A DNA stretch of 64,000 nucleotides from Actinokineospora xionganensis. Its GTDB lineage: Bacteria; Actinomycetota; Actinomycetes; Mycobacteriales; Pseudonocardiaceae. Shown piece after piece: positions 52,336-61,250 of this stretch; the stretch's first letter is position 1, and each line of letters starts with the position of its first letter. A program made the translations under genes and the position numbers. The notes under the pieces are model-generated. The model saw only the letters and a program-made list of their open reading frames with translations, had not been told where the DNA came from and did no database searches. The stretch lies in the NCBI RefSeq assembly GCF_014323725.1, contig NZ_JABVED010000023.1, positions 1 to 64,000 of the forward strand, in the 5' to 3' direction.

Positions 52336-54258
52336 GTGAACCAAGAGCACACCGACCCGTACGTCGTGGTCATCGTGGGCGCTGGACCGCGGGGCACCGG
52401 GATCCTCGAACGGCTGCTGGCCAACGTCGGGGAGATCCCGGTGTCCCGACCGCTGCGGATCGACCTGGTCGACCCGTTCCCACCCGGCGGCGGTCGGGTC
52501 TGGCGCCAGGAGCAGTCGTCCCTGATGTGGATGAACGCGTTGGCGGGCAACGTCACCATGTTCACCGACGACACCGTGCGCTGCGCGGGTCCGATCCGGC
52601 CAGGGCCGTCGCTGAGCGAGTGGGCGGCGGCCGACGGGACGCACTGGGACGTGCTCGGAATGAGCTTCGCCAGCAGGCAGGTGCAGAGCCACTACCTGTC
52701 CTGGGTGTTCGACAAGATCGTGGCCGAGTGCCCCGACGGCCTCACGGTGGCCGTCCACGAGACCACCGCCACCCGGCTCACGGGCGGCCCGGACTCGCGC
52801 CAACAGGTGTGGCTGGCCGACCGCGCCGAACCGCTTGATGCGGACGTGGTCGTGCTCGCTCTCGGCCACCAGGAGGCCGGTCCGAGCGAGGAAGACCTGC
52901 GGGTGGCCGGTTTCGCCGAGCGGCACGGTCTCCGGTACCTGCCCAGCGCGTACACCGCCGACGCCGACCTGTCCGGGTTCCTGGCGGGGGAGAACGTCGT
53001 GTTGCGCGGCTTCGGCGCGGCGTTCGTCGACGTGATGGCGCTGCTGACCGAGGGCCGCGGCGGCGAATACCGGGTGGAGCAGGGCAAACTGCGCTATGTC
53101 CCGTGCGGCGACGAACCGGTCCTCTACGTCGGGTCGCGCCGCGGCGTCCCATACCGGGCCAAGATCGCGTACCGGCTGGTCGGCAGGCCCGCGCAGCTGC
53201 CGTGGTTCTTCGACGCCGCGGCGCTCGACCGGGTGCTGGCCGACCGCGAGCACCTCGACTTCCGGACCGACCTGTGGCCACTGATGGCCAAGGAGATCGG
53301 CTGGGGCTACTACCACGAGCTGTTCACCGCCCACCCCAACCGGGTCACCTGTGACTGGGACGAGTTCTTCGCCGGTTTCGCCGCCTACGACTGGGACAGC
53401 GCACCGCTGCGCGAACTCGTCGAGGCCGCGGTGCCCGAACCCGCTGACCGGCTGGACCTGGCGGCGGTGGACCGGCCGCTGGCCGGGCTGCGGTTTGCCG
53501 GGTTCGACGAGGTGCAGGCGCACGTGCGCGCCGAGATCAAGGCCGATGTGCGGCGCCGCGGCGAGTTCACCCACAGCGCCGACCTCGGCGCGACCGCCGC
53601 GATGCTCTCGGTCAACCGGCAGCTGCGCCAGCTGCGGGCCATCGAGAAGCTCTCCGCCCGGTCGATGGTGCAGGACGTGCACGGGTGGTGGCAGGGGTTC
53701 TTCGAGTACTACACCAGCGGGCCGCCCGCGCAGCGCAGCCGTCAGCTGCTCGCGTTGTCCGAGGCGGGAGTGGTGCGGTTCCTCGGCGCGGACATGTGGG
53801 TCGACACCGATGAGGAGCGCGGCGTGTTCCGTGCGGGTAGCGCGAGCACTCCCGACAGCATTGAGGCGACGGCGCTGGTGGAGGCCCGGCTGCCGCGCGC
53901 GGACCTGAGCACCACGACCGACCCGCTGCTGCGCGGGCTCTACGAGAGCGGCGAGGCCACCGACGACGTGCTGGCCGACGAGGACGGCTTCGAGCACAGC
54001 TCAGGCCTGCTCCTGGTGTCCACCGAGGACTTCCGGGTCCTCGACAAGGCAGGCCGCCCGCATCCGCGCCGGTACGCCATCGGCCCGTTCACCAACGTGC
54101 GCCACTTCGCCGCGTTCGCCACCCCGCGCTCCAACGCCGTGTCGTTCCGACAGAACGACACGCTGGCCCGCGGCGTGCTGGCGGTCCTCGCGGACGGCGA
54201 CGACCGTTTCGAGTACCCGACCGAGCGGCACACCGTACACAAAGGACTGACACTATGA
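52336..54258 (+). CDS. Large FAD/NAD(P)-binding protein
   Basis: A 640-residue cytoplasmic flavoprotein of the FAD-NAD(P)-binding family (NAD_binding_9 type). The N-terminus VVIVGAGPRGTGILERLL is the dinucleotide fold, followed by DPFPPGGGRVWRQEQSSLMWMNALAGNVTMF and the second segment DADVVVLALGHQEAGP. The C-terminal half has no catalytic motif that I recognise. Members occur in natural-product and siderophore loci but few are characterised. Within this operon it is the best candidate for an oxidation acting on the hydrazine, a role played by unrelated flavoenzymes in known pathways. The GTG at 52336 is 16 bp after the dioxygenase stop; the gene is coupled to the ATP-grasp by ATGA. Confidence 0.82.
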   Translation: MNQEHTDPYVVVIVGAGPRGTGILERLLANVGEIPVSRPLRIDLVDPFPPGGGRVWRQEQSSLMWMNALAGNVTMFTDDTVRCAGPIRPGPSLSEWAAADGTHWDVLGMSFASRQVQSHYLSWVFDKIVAECPDGLTVAVHETTATRLTGGPDSRQQVWLADRAEPLDADVVVLALGHQEAGPSEEDLRVAGFAERHGLRYLPSAYTADADLSGFLAGENVVLRGFGAAFVDVMALLTEGRGGEYRVEQGKLRYVPCGDEPVLYVGSRRGVPYRAKIAYRLVGRPAQLPWFFDAAALDRVLADREHLDFRTDLWPLMAKEIGWGYYHELFTAHPNRVTCDWDEFFAGFAAYDWDSAPLRELVEAAVPEPADRLDLAAVDRPLAGLRFAGFDEVQAHVRAEIKADVRRRGEFTHSADLGATAAMLSVNRQLRQLRAIEKLSARSMVQDVHGWWQGFFEYYTSGPPAQRSRQLLALSEAGVVRFLGADMWVDTDEERGVFRAGSASTPDSIEATALVEARLPRADLSTTTDPLLRGLYESGEATDDVLADEDGFEHSSGLLLVSTEDFRVLDKAGRPHPRRYAIGPFTNVRHFAAFATPRSNAVSFRQNDTLARGVLAVLADGDDRFEYPTERHTVHKGLTL

Positions 54259-55550
54259 ACGCCACCGCCCGCCCGCCCGCCGTCCTGTTCATGGGCGACC
54301 TCGTGATCGTCGCCCGGCAGACCAGGCTCATCGCCGAGGCGCACCGCCGCGGGTTCGCGCCGCTGCTGGTCGTCACCCCGTACACCGACCCGGCCCGGCT
54401 CGCCGAACTGCGCGCCGACCCCGAGCACCCGCTGTCGAAGCTGGCCGACGTGGTCGAGGTCGAGGACGCCAAGGTCGACTTCGTCGTGCCCGGCATCCAG
54501 CCCTGGCTGCGCCGCTACGACGTGCAGGCCGTGCTGTGCGTCGGCGACTTCTTCGTCGAGCCGGTCGGCGTCGTCGCCGACTGTCTCGGTGTGCCCGGCG
54601 CGGGGTCGGCGGCGAGTCGCATCAGCCGCAACAAGATGCTGCAGCGCACCGCGCTTCCTGACTTCTCACCCGCTTTCCAGGTCGTCACGCCTGCCGACCG
54701 GACCAGTCCCATCGCGCCGGACATGACGTTCCCGGTCGTGGTCAAGCCGGTGGCGAGGTTCTCCAGCCTCGGGGTTCGGCAGGTGCACAAGGCGGAGGAC
54801 CTGCCCGGGGTTCTTGCCACGTATCCCGAGGACGAGACCGTGCTGGTCGAGAGTCGCGTCGTGGGGCCGGAGTTCTCCGTGGAGGCCTTGACCCAGAACG
54901 GGGAGGTGCTCTGGTCGGGTGTCACCGCCAAGCGCACCAACGAGTCCGGCGGGATCTTCTTCACCGAGATGGGCCACACCTCGCCCGCGGAACTGTCCGA
55001 CGCCGACGAGCGTGCCCTGGTCGAGGCGAACGCGAAAGTGTTGCGCCGCCTCGGTTTCCGCGACGGTATCTCGCACGCCGAGTTCCGCCTGTCGGCCGAC
55101 GGCCCGGTGATGATGGAGATCGCCACCCGACTGCCCGGCGACGGGATCACGTTCCTCTGGGAGCTGGCGACGGGCGAACCCCTCGAACCCGTCATGCTCG
55201 ACCTCGCCCTCGGCGAGCCCACGGCGTATCCGGCGCCGCGCAGGCGGGCCTGCCAGGTCTACCTCGACCACCCCTTCGGCCCGCTGCGCGACGTCACGAG
55301 CACCGGCGCCCCCGTTTCCTGGGTGACCCGCGACGACAGTTGGCCCGCGTTCACCCCGCAGGCTCCTGACGCGCCCGCGAAGGACCACGCGGTGCTGGTG
55401 ACCGTGGTGGAAGGCGAGGTGCTCGGCCCACAGACCGACTCGGAGGCACGGTCGGCCTCGGTCGTGTTCGACCTGCCCCTCGACGAGGCGACCGAACCAC
55501 TGGCGAAGCTGTACGCCGACACAGTCACCATCACGGTGGACACGCCGTGA
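54255..55550 (+). CDS. ATP-grasp ligase
   Basis: A 431-residue carboxylate-amine/thiol ligase. The ATP-grasp core is FPVVVKPVARFSSLGVRQVHKAEDL (~155-180), VLVESRVVGPEFSVEALTQNGEVLWSGVTAKRT, and the Mg-binding HAEFRLSADGPVMMEIATRLPGDG. The layout resembles amino-acid ligases such as BacD/YwfE or the biotin-carboxylase-like group. In this operon it probably links the hydrazine-bearing amino acid to another amino acid or acid without an NRPS. Its start overlaps the flavoprotein stop and its stop overlaps the MFS start (GTGA). Confidence 0.9.
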   Translation: MNATARPPAVLFMGDLVIVARQTRLIAEAHRRGFAPLLVVTPYTDPARLAELRADPEHPLSKLADVVEVEDAKVDFVVPGIQPWLRRYDVQAVLCVGDFFVEPVGVVADCLGVPGAGSAASRISRNKMLQRTALPDFSPAFQVVTPADRTSPIAPDMTFPVVVKPVARFSSLGVRQVHKAEDLPGVLATYPEDETVLVESRVVGPEFSVEALTQNGEVLWSGVTAKRTNESGGIFFTEMGHTSPAELSDADERALVEANAKVLRRLGFRDGISHAEFRLSADGPVMMEIATRLPGDGITFLWELATGEPLEPVMLDLALGEPTAYPAPRRRACQVYLDHPFGPLRDVTSTGAPVSWVTRDDSWPAFTPQAPDAPAKDHAVLVTVVEGEVLGPQTDSEARSASVVFDLPLDEATEPLAKLYADTVTITVDTP

Positions 55551-56752
55551 GCAGGCTCGGGGTCGCGGTCCACGAGCGGTTCGGGGGGTTGCCCCGGTCC
55601 TACTGGGTGCTGTGGGGCGGCACCCTGGTCAACCGCCTGGGCACCATGGTCCAGCCCTTCTTCGCCTTCTATCTGACCGGATCCCGGGGGCTCTCCCTGC
55701 CCGAGGTCGGCGCCGTCCTGACCGTCTTCGGCGCGGGCGCCTTCTTCTCGCAGTTGCTCTCGGGGGCGCTGGCCGACCGCTACGGCAGGCGGATCACCCT
55801 GACCGGCGGCATGCTGGCCACGGCGGCGATCATGCTGACCCTGGCGTACAGCGAGAGCCTGCCGGTGATCATCGGGTGCATGTTCCTGCTGGGCGTCGCC
55901 ATGGAGGTCTACCGACCGGCGTCCAGCGCCCTGGTCGGGGACATCATCCCGGTCAAGGACCGCACGCGGGCGTTCGCGCTGCTGTTCTGGGCGGTCAACC
56001 TCGGCTTCACCGGCGGCATGCTCACCGGCGGGGCGCTGGCCGGAACCGGCATCCTCTGGCTGTTCTGGATCGACGCGATCACCTGCGTGGCTTTCGGCCT
56101 GCTGGTGTGGTTCGCCGTCCCGGCGGCGCATGAGCAGCCCCGCGACAAGACCCGGACCGGATCGTTCCGCGAGGTGCTGAACGACCGGGTGATGGTGGTC
56201 TTCACCCTGATCACGCTGGCGTACGCGGTGGTCTATCACCAATCGATGATCACGTTGCCACTGGCGATGAAGGCCGATGGACTGTCACCGGTCGCGTATG
56301 GGATCGCGTTGGCGGCCAACGGTGTTGTCGTGGTGCTCGTGCAGCCGGTGGTGGTGAACTGGCTGGGCAAACACGACCACAGCATCGTGGCGGCGGTGGG
56401 GATGACCATAGTCGGGATCGGCTTCGGCCTGACCATGTTCGTCTCGTCGACGGCGGGCTACGCGGCGACGGTGGTGGTGTGGTCGCTCGGCGAGATCGTG
56501 GTGACCGGTGTCAGTGCGGCGATCGCGACGAACTTGGCTCCTGCGCGTTTGCGGGGGCGGTATATGGGTGTTTATGGGTTCGCGTTCTCGCTGAGCAACC
56601 TGATCTCACCGGCGGTCGGCATCTGGTTGCTGAGCTTCGGCCCGGCAGTCCTGTGGTCGGCACTGGCCGTGTTGGCACTGGTCGCATCCGTGGTGCAGTT
56701 GGCCATCGCACCAGAGATCAGGCAGCGGACAGACCACCTGGTATCGGTTTAG
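55547..56752 (+). CDS. MFS transporter (probable product exporter)
   Basis: A 401-residue membrane protein with ~12 predicted helices and the MFS A-type loop GALADRYGRRITL between helices 2 and 3. The N-terminus is GGLPRSYWVLWGGTLVNRLGTMVQPFFAFYLTGSRGL, typical of drug-efflux MFS. As the last gene of the operon and translationally coupled to the ATP-grasp, it is the likely exporter and self-resistance determinant for the product. Confidence 0.9.
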   Translation: MSRLGVAVHERFGGLPRSYWVLWGGTLVNRLGTMVQPFFAFYLTGSRGLSLPEVGAVLTVFGAGAFFSQLLSGALADRYGRRITLTGGMLATAAIMLTLAYSESLPVIIGCMFLLGVAMEVYRPASSALVGDIIPVKDRTRAFALLFWAVNLGFTGGMLTGGALAGTGILWLFWIDAITCVAFGLLVWFAVPAAHEQPRDKTRTGSFREVLNDRVMVVFTLITLAYAVVYHQSMITLPLAMKADGLSPVAYGIALAANGVVVVLVQPVVVNWLGKHDHSIVAAVGMTIVGIGFGLTMFVSSTAGYAATVVVWSLGEIVVTGVSAAIATNLAPARLRGRYMGVYGFAFSLSNLISPAVGIWLLSFGPAVLWSALAVLALVASVVQLAIAPEIRQRTDHLVSV

Positions 56753-56780
56753 TCAGACTCAAACCCACTAATCGCAACGG

Positions 56781-56820
56781 GCCGAACCACCCAACAGATA
56801 CCCCAGCCAAAGCCGGCCCT
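56781..56820 (+). repeat. Dispersed ~40-bp intergenic element, copy B
   Basis: CGAACCACCCAACAGATACC then CCAGCCAAAGCCGGCCC, in the 66-bp gap between the MFS gene and the convergent gene at 56819, whose stop it touches. Compare copies at 28965-29005 and 63314-63352. Confidence 0.6.
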
Positions 56821-57856
56821 AGCCGCCTAGCAGCAATCCCACCCTGAGGGCGGCGGCGAGCACATCCGGGTCCCCCGTCCGCGCGTAGACCTCAACCGCG
56901 GTGTCGGCGAACTTGATGACGTGTTCGTCGCCGTTCTCGGCGGCTCGGCCGAGGACTTCCACCGCGGGATCAGCCGTGTCCGGAGCAACAGGCAGCGTTT
57001 CCCGAGGAGCCCCGACCGGAGGAGCGTAGGTAGCCACCAGCGCGGCACTCGCCGCCCAAGCCGCGTCCAGGCTTGGTGCCCACAACTCCGGAGGCAGCGC
57101 CGGAAACGCGTTCAGCACCGCGTTCGGTGCGGTTGCCATGTGTACGAGCAGGACCGGGCTGCCGTGCCCGTGCGTCAGGTACTTCCGGGTGGCCGCCGTG
57201 ACGAGGTCGGTCAGCCGGGACCGGGCGTCCTCAGGGTCCTCGGCGGGCCGCAGGGCCGCCAGTGAGCCGGAGAACTCCGGCCCGAGTTGTCCAAACCGGT
57301 CCGCCACCTTTCCCTGCTGAATCGGAATGCGCCACATCGCCTCCAGCGCCTGAGCTGACCCCAGCGCACCTGCCGGTGCGGCGAACCCCGGCACCCCCGT
57401 CGACCGCCCCGCCCACCACGCCAGCCCATGTGCCAGCTCGGTCAACGCGGGTGCGCTCTCATCACCGGCCAGCAACGTCCGAAGCGCGTGGCTCACCCGG
57501 ATCACGCCGTGGGTCGCGCCCGCCACGATCCCCGGCAGCAGCCGCGGCCACCAGATTGCCAGCACGTCCCGCCACGGGTGTTCGCGCAGTTGCTCGGTGA
57601 AGTATCCGACCCAATCGCCGATGCGGCCGAACTCGCTCAGGGCGGACTGCCAGTTCGCCTCGGTGATGCGCTCGGTCGGCGACGGCAGGGTGTCCAGCCT
57701 GGTGATGTAGGCGTCGAGCCAGCGGGGGACCAGGTCGGCGTGACCGCGACGGACCAGGACCTCCGCCGCCATCGGACCGTGGTTGGACAGCTCGTCGCCC
57801 CATTCCGGTCCCGTGCCGTGCAGGCGTTCGTAGGCCTCGTCCAGGATCTCGTTCAC
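56819..57856 (-). CDS. Questin-oxidase-like (DUF4243) protein
   Basis: A 345-residue helical protein related to fungal questin oxidase and its bacterial homologues. It has LSNHGPMAAEVLVRRG near the start, WRDVLAIWWPRLLPGIVAGATHGVIRVSHALRTLL in the middle and HMATAPNAVLNAFPALP later, with conserved His residues in NHGP, THGVIRVSHA and VHMATAPNA. Questin oxidase is a Baeyer-Villiger-like anthraquinone ring-opening enzyme, but most bacterial members are uncharacterised. The GTG at 57856 has AAGGAG ten bases upstream. It is convergent with the biosynthetic operon, and membership in the pathway is doubtful. Confidence 0.8.
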   Translation of the reverse strand: MNEILDEAYERLHGTGPEWGDELSNHGPMAAEVLVRRGHADLVPRWLDAYITRLDTLPSPTERITEANWQSALSEFGRIGDWVGYFTEQLREHPWRDVLAIWWPRLLPGIVAGATHGVIRVSHALRTLLAGDESAPALTELAHGLAWWAGRSTGVPGFAAPAGALGSAQALEAMWRIPIQQGKVADRFGQLGPEFSGSLAALRPAEDPEDARSRLTDLVTAATRKYLTHGHGSPVLLVHMATAPNAVLNAFPALPPELWAPSLDAAWAASAALVATYAPPVGAPRETLPVAPDTADPAVEVLGRAAENGDEHVIKFADTAVEVYARTGDPDVLAAALRVGLLLGG

Positions 57857-57949
57857 GACCCTGATCTCCTTGTCGATCGACAGACTCCCCTTGCACACCA
57901 AGGTACAGGCGCGGCACTCCGCTGCCCGATGGCGAAAGCGGACGACCGC

Positions 57950-58714
57950 TCAGTCCGCGCGGACGGGGCTGTGGTTGATGACCACCCCTGGGGCCAGCGT
58001 TCCGGTGACGACCCGGTGGGCGATCTCGCTGAGCCGGGTGCTGTTCGCGCGACCGTACTGGCGCAGCAGCTGGAAGGCCTCGGACATGTCCAGGTCGCCC
58101 GCGTGGGCCAGGACGCCTTTGGCCTGTTCGATGGTGATGCGGTTGTTGAGCGCTGCCTGAAGCTGTTCGGTGAGGACCTCCCCGCGGTGGATCGCCCGCT
58201 CCTGCAGGATGCCGATCGTGGCGGTGTCGGCCAGCGCGCGGGCCACGCGGAGATCCTGCGGGTGCATCGGTCCGAGCCGGGTGGCGAACAGGTTGAGCGC
58301 GCCGATGGTCTGGCCGCGCAGTCGCAGCGGGACCGCGTGCACGGCCAGGAAGCCCTGGTCGACGGCCTGGGCGGAGAACCGCGGCCAACGAGTCGACTCG
58401 GCGCCGATGTCGGGCGCCGACACCGGTTCCCCGGTGCGGAAGCAGTCCAGACACGGCCCCTCGTCGGCCTGTAGCTGGAACAACTCCAGCAACCTGCTCT
58501 GCTCACTCGACGAGGCGAGCAGTTCCAGGCCGCCTCGCTGGTCGGACAGCAGCAGCCCGGCGGCGGTGGCGTCGAACAGGTCCACGCAGCTCTCGACGAG
58601 TTGGTGCAGGACGTCGACGATGTCGTAGTCGTCGACGAGGGTGTCGGCCAGGTCGACGAACGCGTGCAGCAACCGTGTTTCCCGGGCCATCCCGGGGTCC
58701 GCTGACTGGCCCAT
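57950..58714 (-). CDS. GAF-ANTAR domain regulator (1)
   Basis: A 254-residue cytoplasmic protein with a GAF sensor (~15-170: VDVLHQLVESCVDLFDATAAGLLLSDQRGGLELLASSSE; LDCFRTGEPVSAPDI; AVPLRLRGQTIGALNLF) and a C-terminal ANTAR RNA-binding three-helix domain (~185-245: QLQAALNNRITIEQAKGVLAHAGDLDMSEAFQLLRQYGRANSTRLSEIAHRVV). ANTAR proteins bind twin hexanucleotide hairpins in leaders to prevent termination. AAGGA precedes the ATG at 58714. It follows the similar gene at 58758 by 43 bp. Confidence 0.92.
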   Translation of the reverse strand: MGQSADPGMARETRLLHAFVDLADTLVDDYDIVDVLHQLVESCVDLFDATAAGLLLSDQRGGLELLASSSEQSRLLELFQLQADEGPCLDCFRTGEPVSAPDIGAESTRWPRFSAQAVDQGFLAVHAVPLRLRGQTIGALNLFATRLGPMHPQDLRVARALADTATIGILQERAIHRGEVLTEQLQAALNNRITIEQAKGVLAHAGDLDMSEAFQLLRQYGRANSTRLSEIAHRVVTGTLAPGVVINHSPVRAD

Positions 58715-58757
58715 CGGACACGATCCTTTCTCCGTGGCAGACCACGGTAGCGCCGGG

Positions 58758-59480
58758 TCAGGTGTCGAGTTCAGCTGGATGGAGTCTGCGCTGGGTGAGG
58801 GCGTGGGCGACGTCTTCGATGAGTGTGCCCGTGCTGAACGCGTAAAGGCGCAGGCGAGCCAGGGCCTGCTCGGCTGGGATGCCGAATTCGGCGATGAGCA
58901 TGCCGGTGGCCTGGTGCACTTCCCGCCGATGTCGCGGCAGCGGCGCCAGCCAGGCGTCGATCTGTCCACCGGCCACCTGGGTGCCCAACAGGGCCATCGC
59001 GGCCAGGTCGACGATCCCCAGCGCGGTTGCCAGCTCGTCGTCGGTGAGCCACCCGGGGGCGCGGCGATAGAGGTCCATCGCGCCGATACCGATCGCGCCG
59101 TGCTGGATCGGGAACGCGAAAATCGCTCCGATCGGCTGCCCTGCCATTTCGGCGGCGAACACCGGCCACGCGGTGGCACCCGCCAGGTCGGGAACGAGCA
59201 CCGGGCGCCGGGCCCGGAAGGTGTCGACGCAGGGCCCCTCACCGAGAGTGAACTGCACCGACTCCACGCGGCGGATGATCTCATCGCTGGCATGGAGCAG
59301 TTCCCGGTTTCCGGCTCCGTCGATCACCGAGATCGCCGCACCGTCCACCGGCAGCGCCTGGACACAGGCCTGGCACACGCGGGCGACGGCATCGGCTCCG
59401 CCCGCGCCGTCGCCAAGCGCGGCGACCAGGGACCTCCGCAGCGCGGCCACGGCTGCCTGAGCGTCGAGAGGCTCACCCAT
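58758..59480 (-). CDS. GAF-ANTAR domain regulator (2)
   Basis: A 240-residue protein with the same architecture as its downstream neighbour: GAF (~25-165: VCQACVQALPVDGAAISVIDGAGNRELLHASDEIIRRVESVQFTLGEGPCVDTF; PIQHGAIGIGAMDLYRR) and ANTAR (~180-238: HRREVHQATGMLIAEFGIPAEQALARLRLYAFSTGTLIEDVAHALTQRRL). The ATG at 59480 follows GGGGCGG; a GTG at 59495 is an alternative. Adjacent unequal copies suggest sequential or paired RNA binding. It is divergent from the STAS-desaturase pair. Confidence 0.92.
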   Translation of the reverse strand: MGEPLDAQAAVAALRRSLVAALGDGAGGADAVARVCQACVQALPVDGAAISVIDGAGNRELLHASDEIIRRVESVQFTLGEGPCVDTFRARRPVLVPDLAGATAWPVFAAEMAGQPIGAIFAFPIQHGAIGIGAMDLYRRAPGWLTDDELATALGIVDLAAMALLGTQVAGGQIDAWLAPLPRHRREVHQATGMLIAEFGIPAEQALARLRLYAFSTGTLIEDVAHALTQRRLHPAELDT

Positions 59481-59697
59481 CCATGGCCGCCCCACGATCG
59501 GAAGTTCCGGTAACGATCAGTCGAGCGTACCCGCACGGCGTATTTGCGGAGCTCCCTTGGTGGTATAAAGGGTGTAGCGCATTCCCGGCCGCGGATTGAT
59601 GGCGGGGAATCCGATTGTGTCCAGCGGAATGCTGTCCCTGACCCCGGCAGTCGATCCACACGTGAGTCGTGCGGCCGATGATCTGCAGGGAGTCTCC

Positions 59698-60123
59698 ATG
59701 GCGCACCCCCAGGACGTTCTTCCCACCCATGACGTCGGCCGTCTGCCCGTCCAACGGCCGCCTGTCCAGGCGTCGCCGTCACCGATTCGTGTGATCACGC
59801 CGGGCACTACAGTGGTCGAGGTCTCCGGCGACCTCGACGCCGCCACCTCGCCCGCCGTGTGGGTCCGGTTGTCGGCGGCGCCGCCGGGTGACCTTGTCAT
59901 CGACTTGTCCGCGGTGACGTTCATGGGCGTGGCCGGACTCCGGTTGCTCCTGCGGCTGCGCGAACACCGGGGCCCGACGGGTGCGACCCTGCGTCTGGCC
60001 GCCGCCCCATCCTGTGTCCATCGGCTGATCGGCCTCGCCGGGCTGGTGACCGAACTGCCGATCTGGCCCTCCGTCGCCGAGGCCGTGGCGGACACCGCCC
60101 GGTTCGACTCCCTGTCCCGATGA
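59698..60123 (+). CDS. STAS-domain anti-sigma-factor antagonist-like protein
   Basis: A 141-residue protein with an N-terminal disordered ~35 residues and one STAS domain (TPGTTVVEVSGDLDAATSPAVWVRLSAAPPGDLVIDLSAVTFMGVAGLRLLLRLREH). The usual phosphorylatable Ser in the 'DLS.V.F.DS.G' motif is replaced: FMGVAGL has no Ser at the switch position, so control by phosphorylation is doubtful. AGGGAG precedes the ATG at 59698. The stop overlaps the desaturase ATG (ATGA), an unusual coupling. Confidence 0.85.
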   Translation: MAHPQDVLPTHDVGRLPVQRPPVQASPSPIRVITPGTTVVEVSGDLDAATSPAVWVRLSAAPPGDLVIDLSAVTFMGVAGLRLLLRLREHRGPTGATLRLAAAPSCVHRLIGLAGLVTELPIWPSVAEAVADTARFDSLSR

Positions 60124-61181
60124 CCACCACGGGGCGCCCGGGCCAACGCGAACAGGTGGGCAGCGACTTCGCCGAGCTGTCCAGGTGGATCAAGGGAGCG
60201 GGTCTGCTCCAGCGCCGGTATGGGTACTACGCGGCCCGGATCTCGGTGAACGCGGTGCTGTTCGCGGCGGTCGCGGTCACGTTCGTGTCCATCGGGGACA
60301 CCTGGTGGCAGCTCTTCACGGCCCTGTTCGCGGCGCTGGTGCTCACCCAGTTCGCGTTCATCGGCCACGATGCGGGCCACCGCCAGATCCTCCGATCACG
60401 ACGGGGAAACGACCTGGTCGGCTACATCCACAGCGCGATCACCGGGATCAGCTACCAATGGTGGGTCGGCAAGCACAACAGGCACCACGCCAACCCGAAC
60501 CACGAGAGCTCCGACCCCGACATCGAGATCCCCGCCCTGGCGTTCAGCCGGGAGCAGTCCCGGGACAAGCGCGGACCGTACCGGTGGATCACCAAGCACC
60601 AGGCATACCTTTTCTTCCCACTGTTGCTGGTCGAGGCGGTGATGTTGCGGATCGCCGGTGCGCAGGCGGTGTTGCGGCGCGAGGTCAAGTTCGCGCGCCT
60701 GGAAGGGGCACTGATTGTCGGTCACACCGCCGTGTACCTGGGGGCGGTGTTCCTGGTTCTCTCACCCGTCAAAGCCGTGGTGTTCATCGTCGTGCATCAG
60801 GGGCTGATGGGCGTGTACCTGGGATGTTCGTTCGCGCCGAACCACAAGGGCATGCCGGTCATCGCCGCGGGCGAGAAGCTCGACTTCCTGCGCAAGCAGG
60901 TGCTCACCTCGCGAAATGTCACCGGCGGTCGGTGGATCGACTTCACGCTCGGCGGGCTCAACCACCAGATCGAACACCACTTGTTCCCCAGCATGCCCCG
61001 CCCGAATCTGCGCCGCGCCCAGCCGCTGGTCCGTGACTTCTGCGCCCAGTACGGCGTCTCCTACAGTCAGTGCGGCCTCCTCGCCTCCTACGCCGACGTG
61101 CTGCGCCATCTGCACGACGCGGGCGCGCCGCTGCGGGAGGAAGCGCGAACGCGGCGGCGGGCCGCGATCGGATCACGGTGA
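60120..61181 (+). CDS. Membrane fatty acid desaturase
   Basis: A 353-residue di-iron acyl-lipid desaturase with the three histidine boxes HDAGH (83-87), HNRHH (119-123) and HQIEHH (282-287). Hydrophobic pairs lie at ~45-80 and ~160-240. The Q in the third box (HQIEHH) is typical of the delta-6/delta-9 front-end type and of actinobacterial DesA3-like enzymes. It introduces a double bond in membrane lipid chains and helps control fluidity, for example under cold stress. Coupling to a STAS protein suggests stress-sigma-linked control. Confidence 0.92.
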   Translation: MTTTGRPGQREQVGSDFAELSRWIKGAGLLQRRYGYYAARISVNAVLFAAVAVTFVSIGDTWWQLFTALFAALVLTQFAFIGHDAGHRQILRSRRGNDLVGYIHSAITGISYQWWVGKHNRHHANPNHESSDPDIEIPALAFSREQSRDKRGPYRWITKHQAYLFFPLLLVEAVMLRIAGAQAVLRREVKFARLEGALIVGHTAVYLGAVFLVLSPVKAVVFIVVHQGLMGVYLGCSFAPNHKGMPVIAAGEKLDFLRKQVLTSRNVTGGRWIDFTLGGLNHQIEHHLFPSMPRPNLRRAQPLVRDFCAQYGVSYSQCGLLASYADVLRHLHDAGAPLREEARTRRRAAIGSR

Positions 61182-61250
61182 GCGCCGTGCCCGCCTGACG
61201 GTCGTGGCGCGGTGGCGACGGACCTGGTCGCGCTGGGCCGGCCAACCTGC

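Noticed and set aside
48049-56752. Hydroxamate siderophore (NIS or NRPS) cluster suggested by the N-monooxygenase
   Set aside because: There is no IucA/IucC-type synthetase, acyltransferase, NRPS or siderophore uptake gene; the cupin plus MetRS-like pair fits hydrazine formation better.
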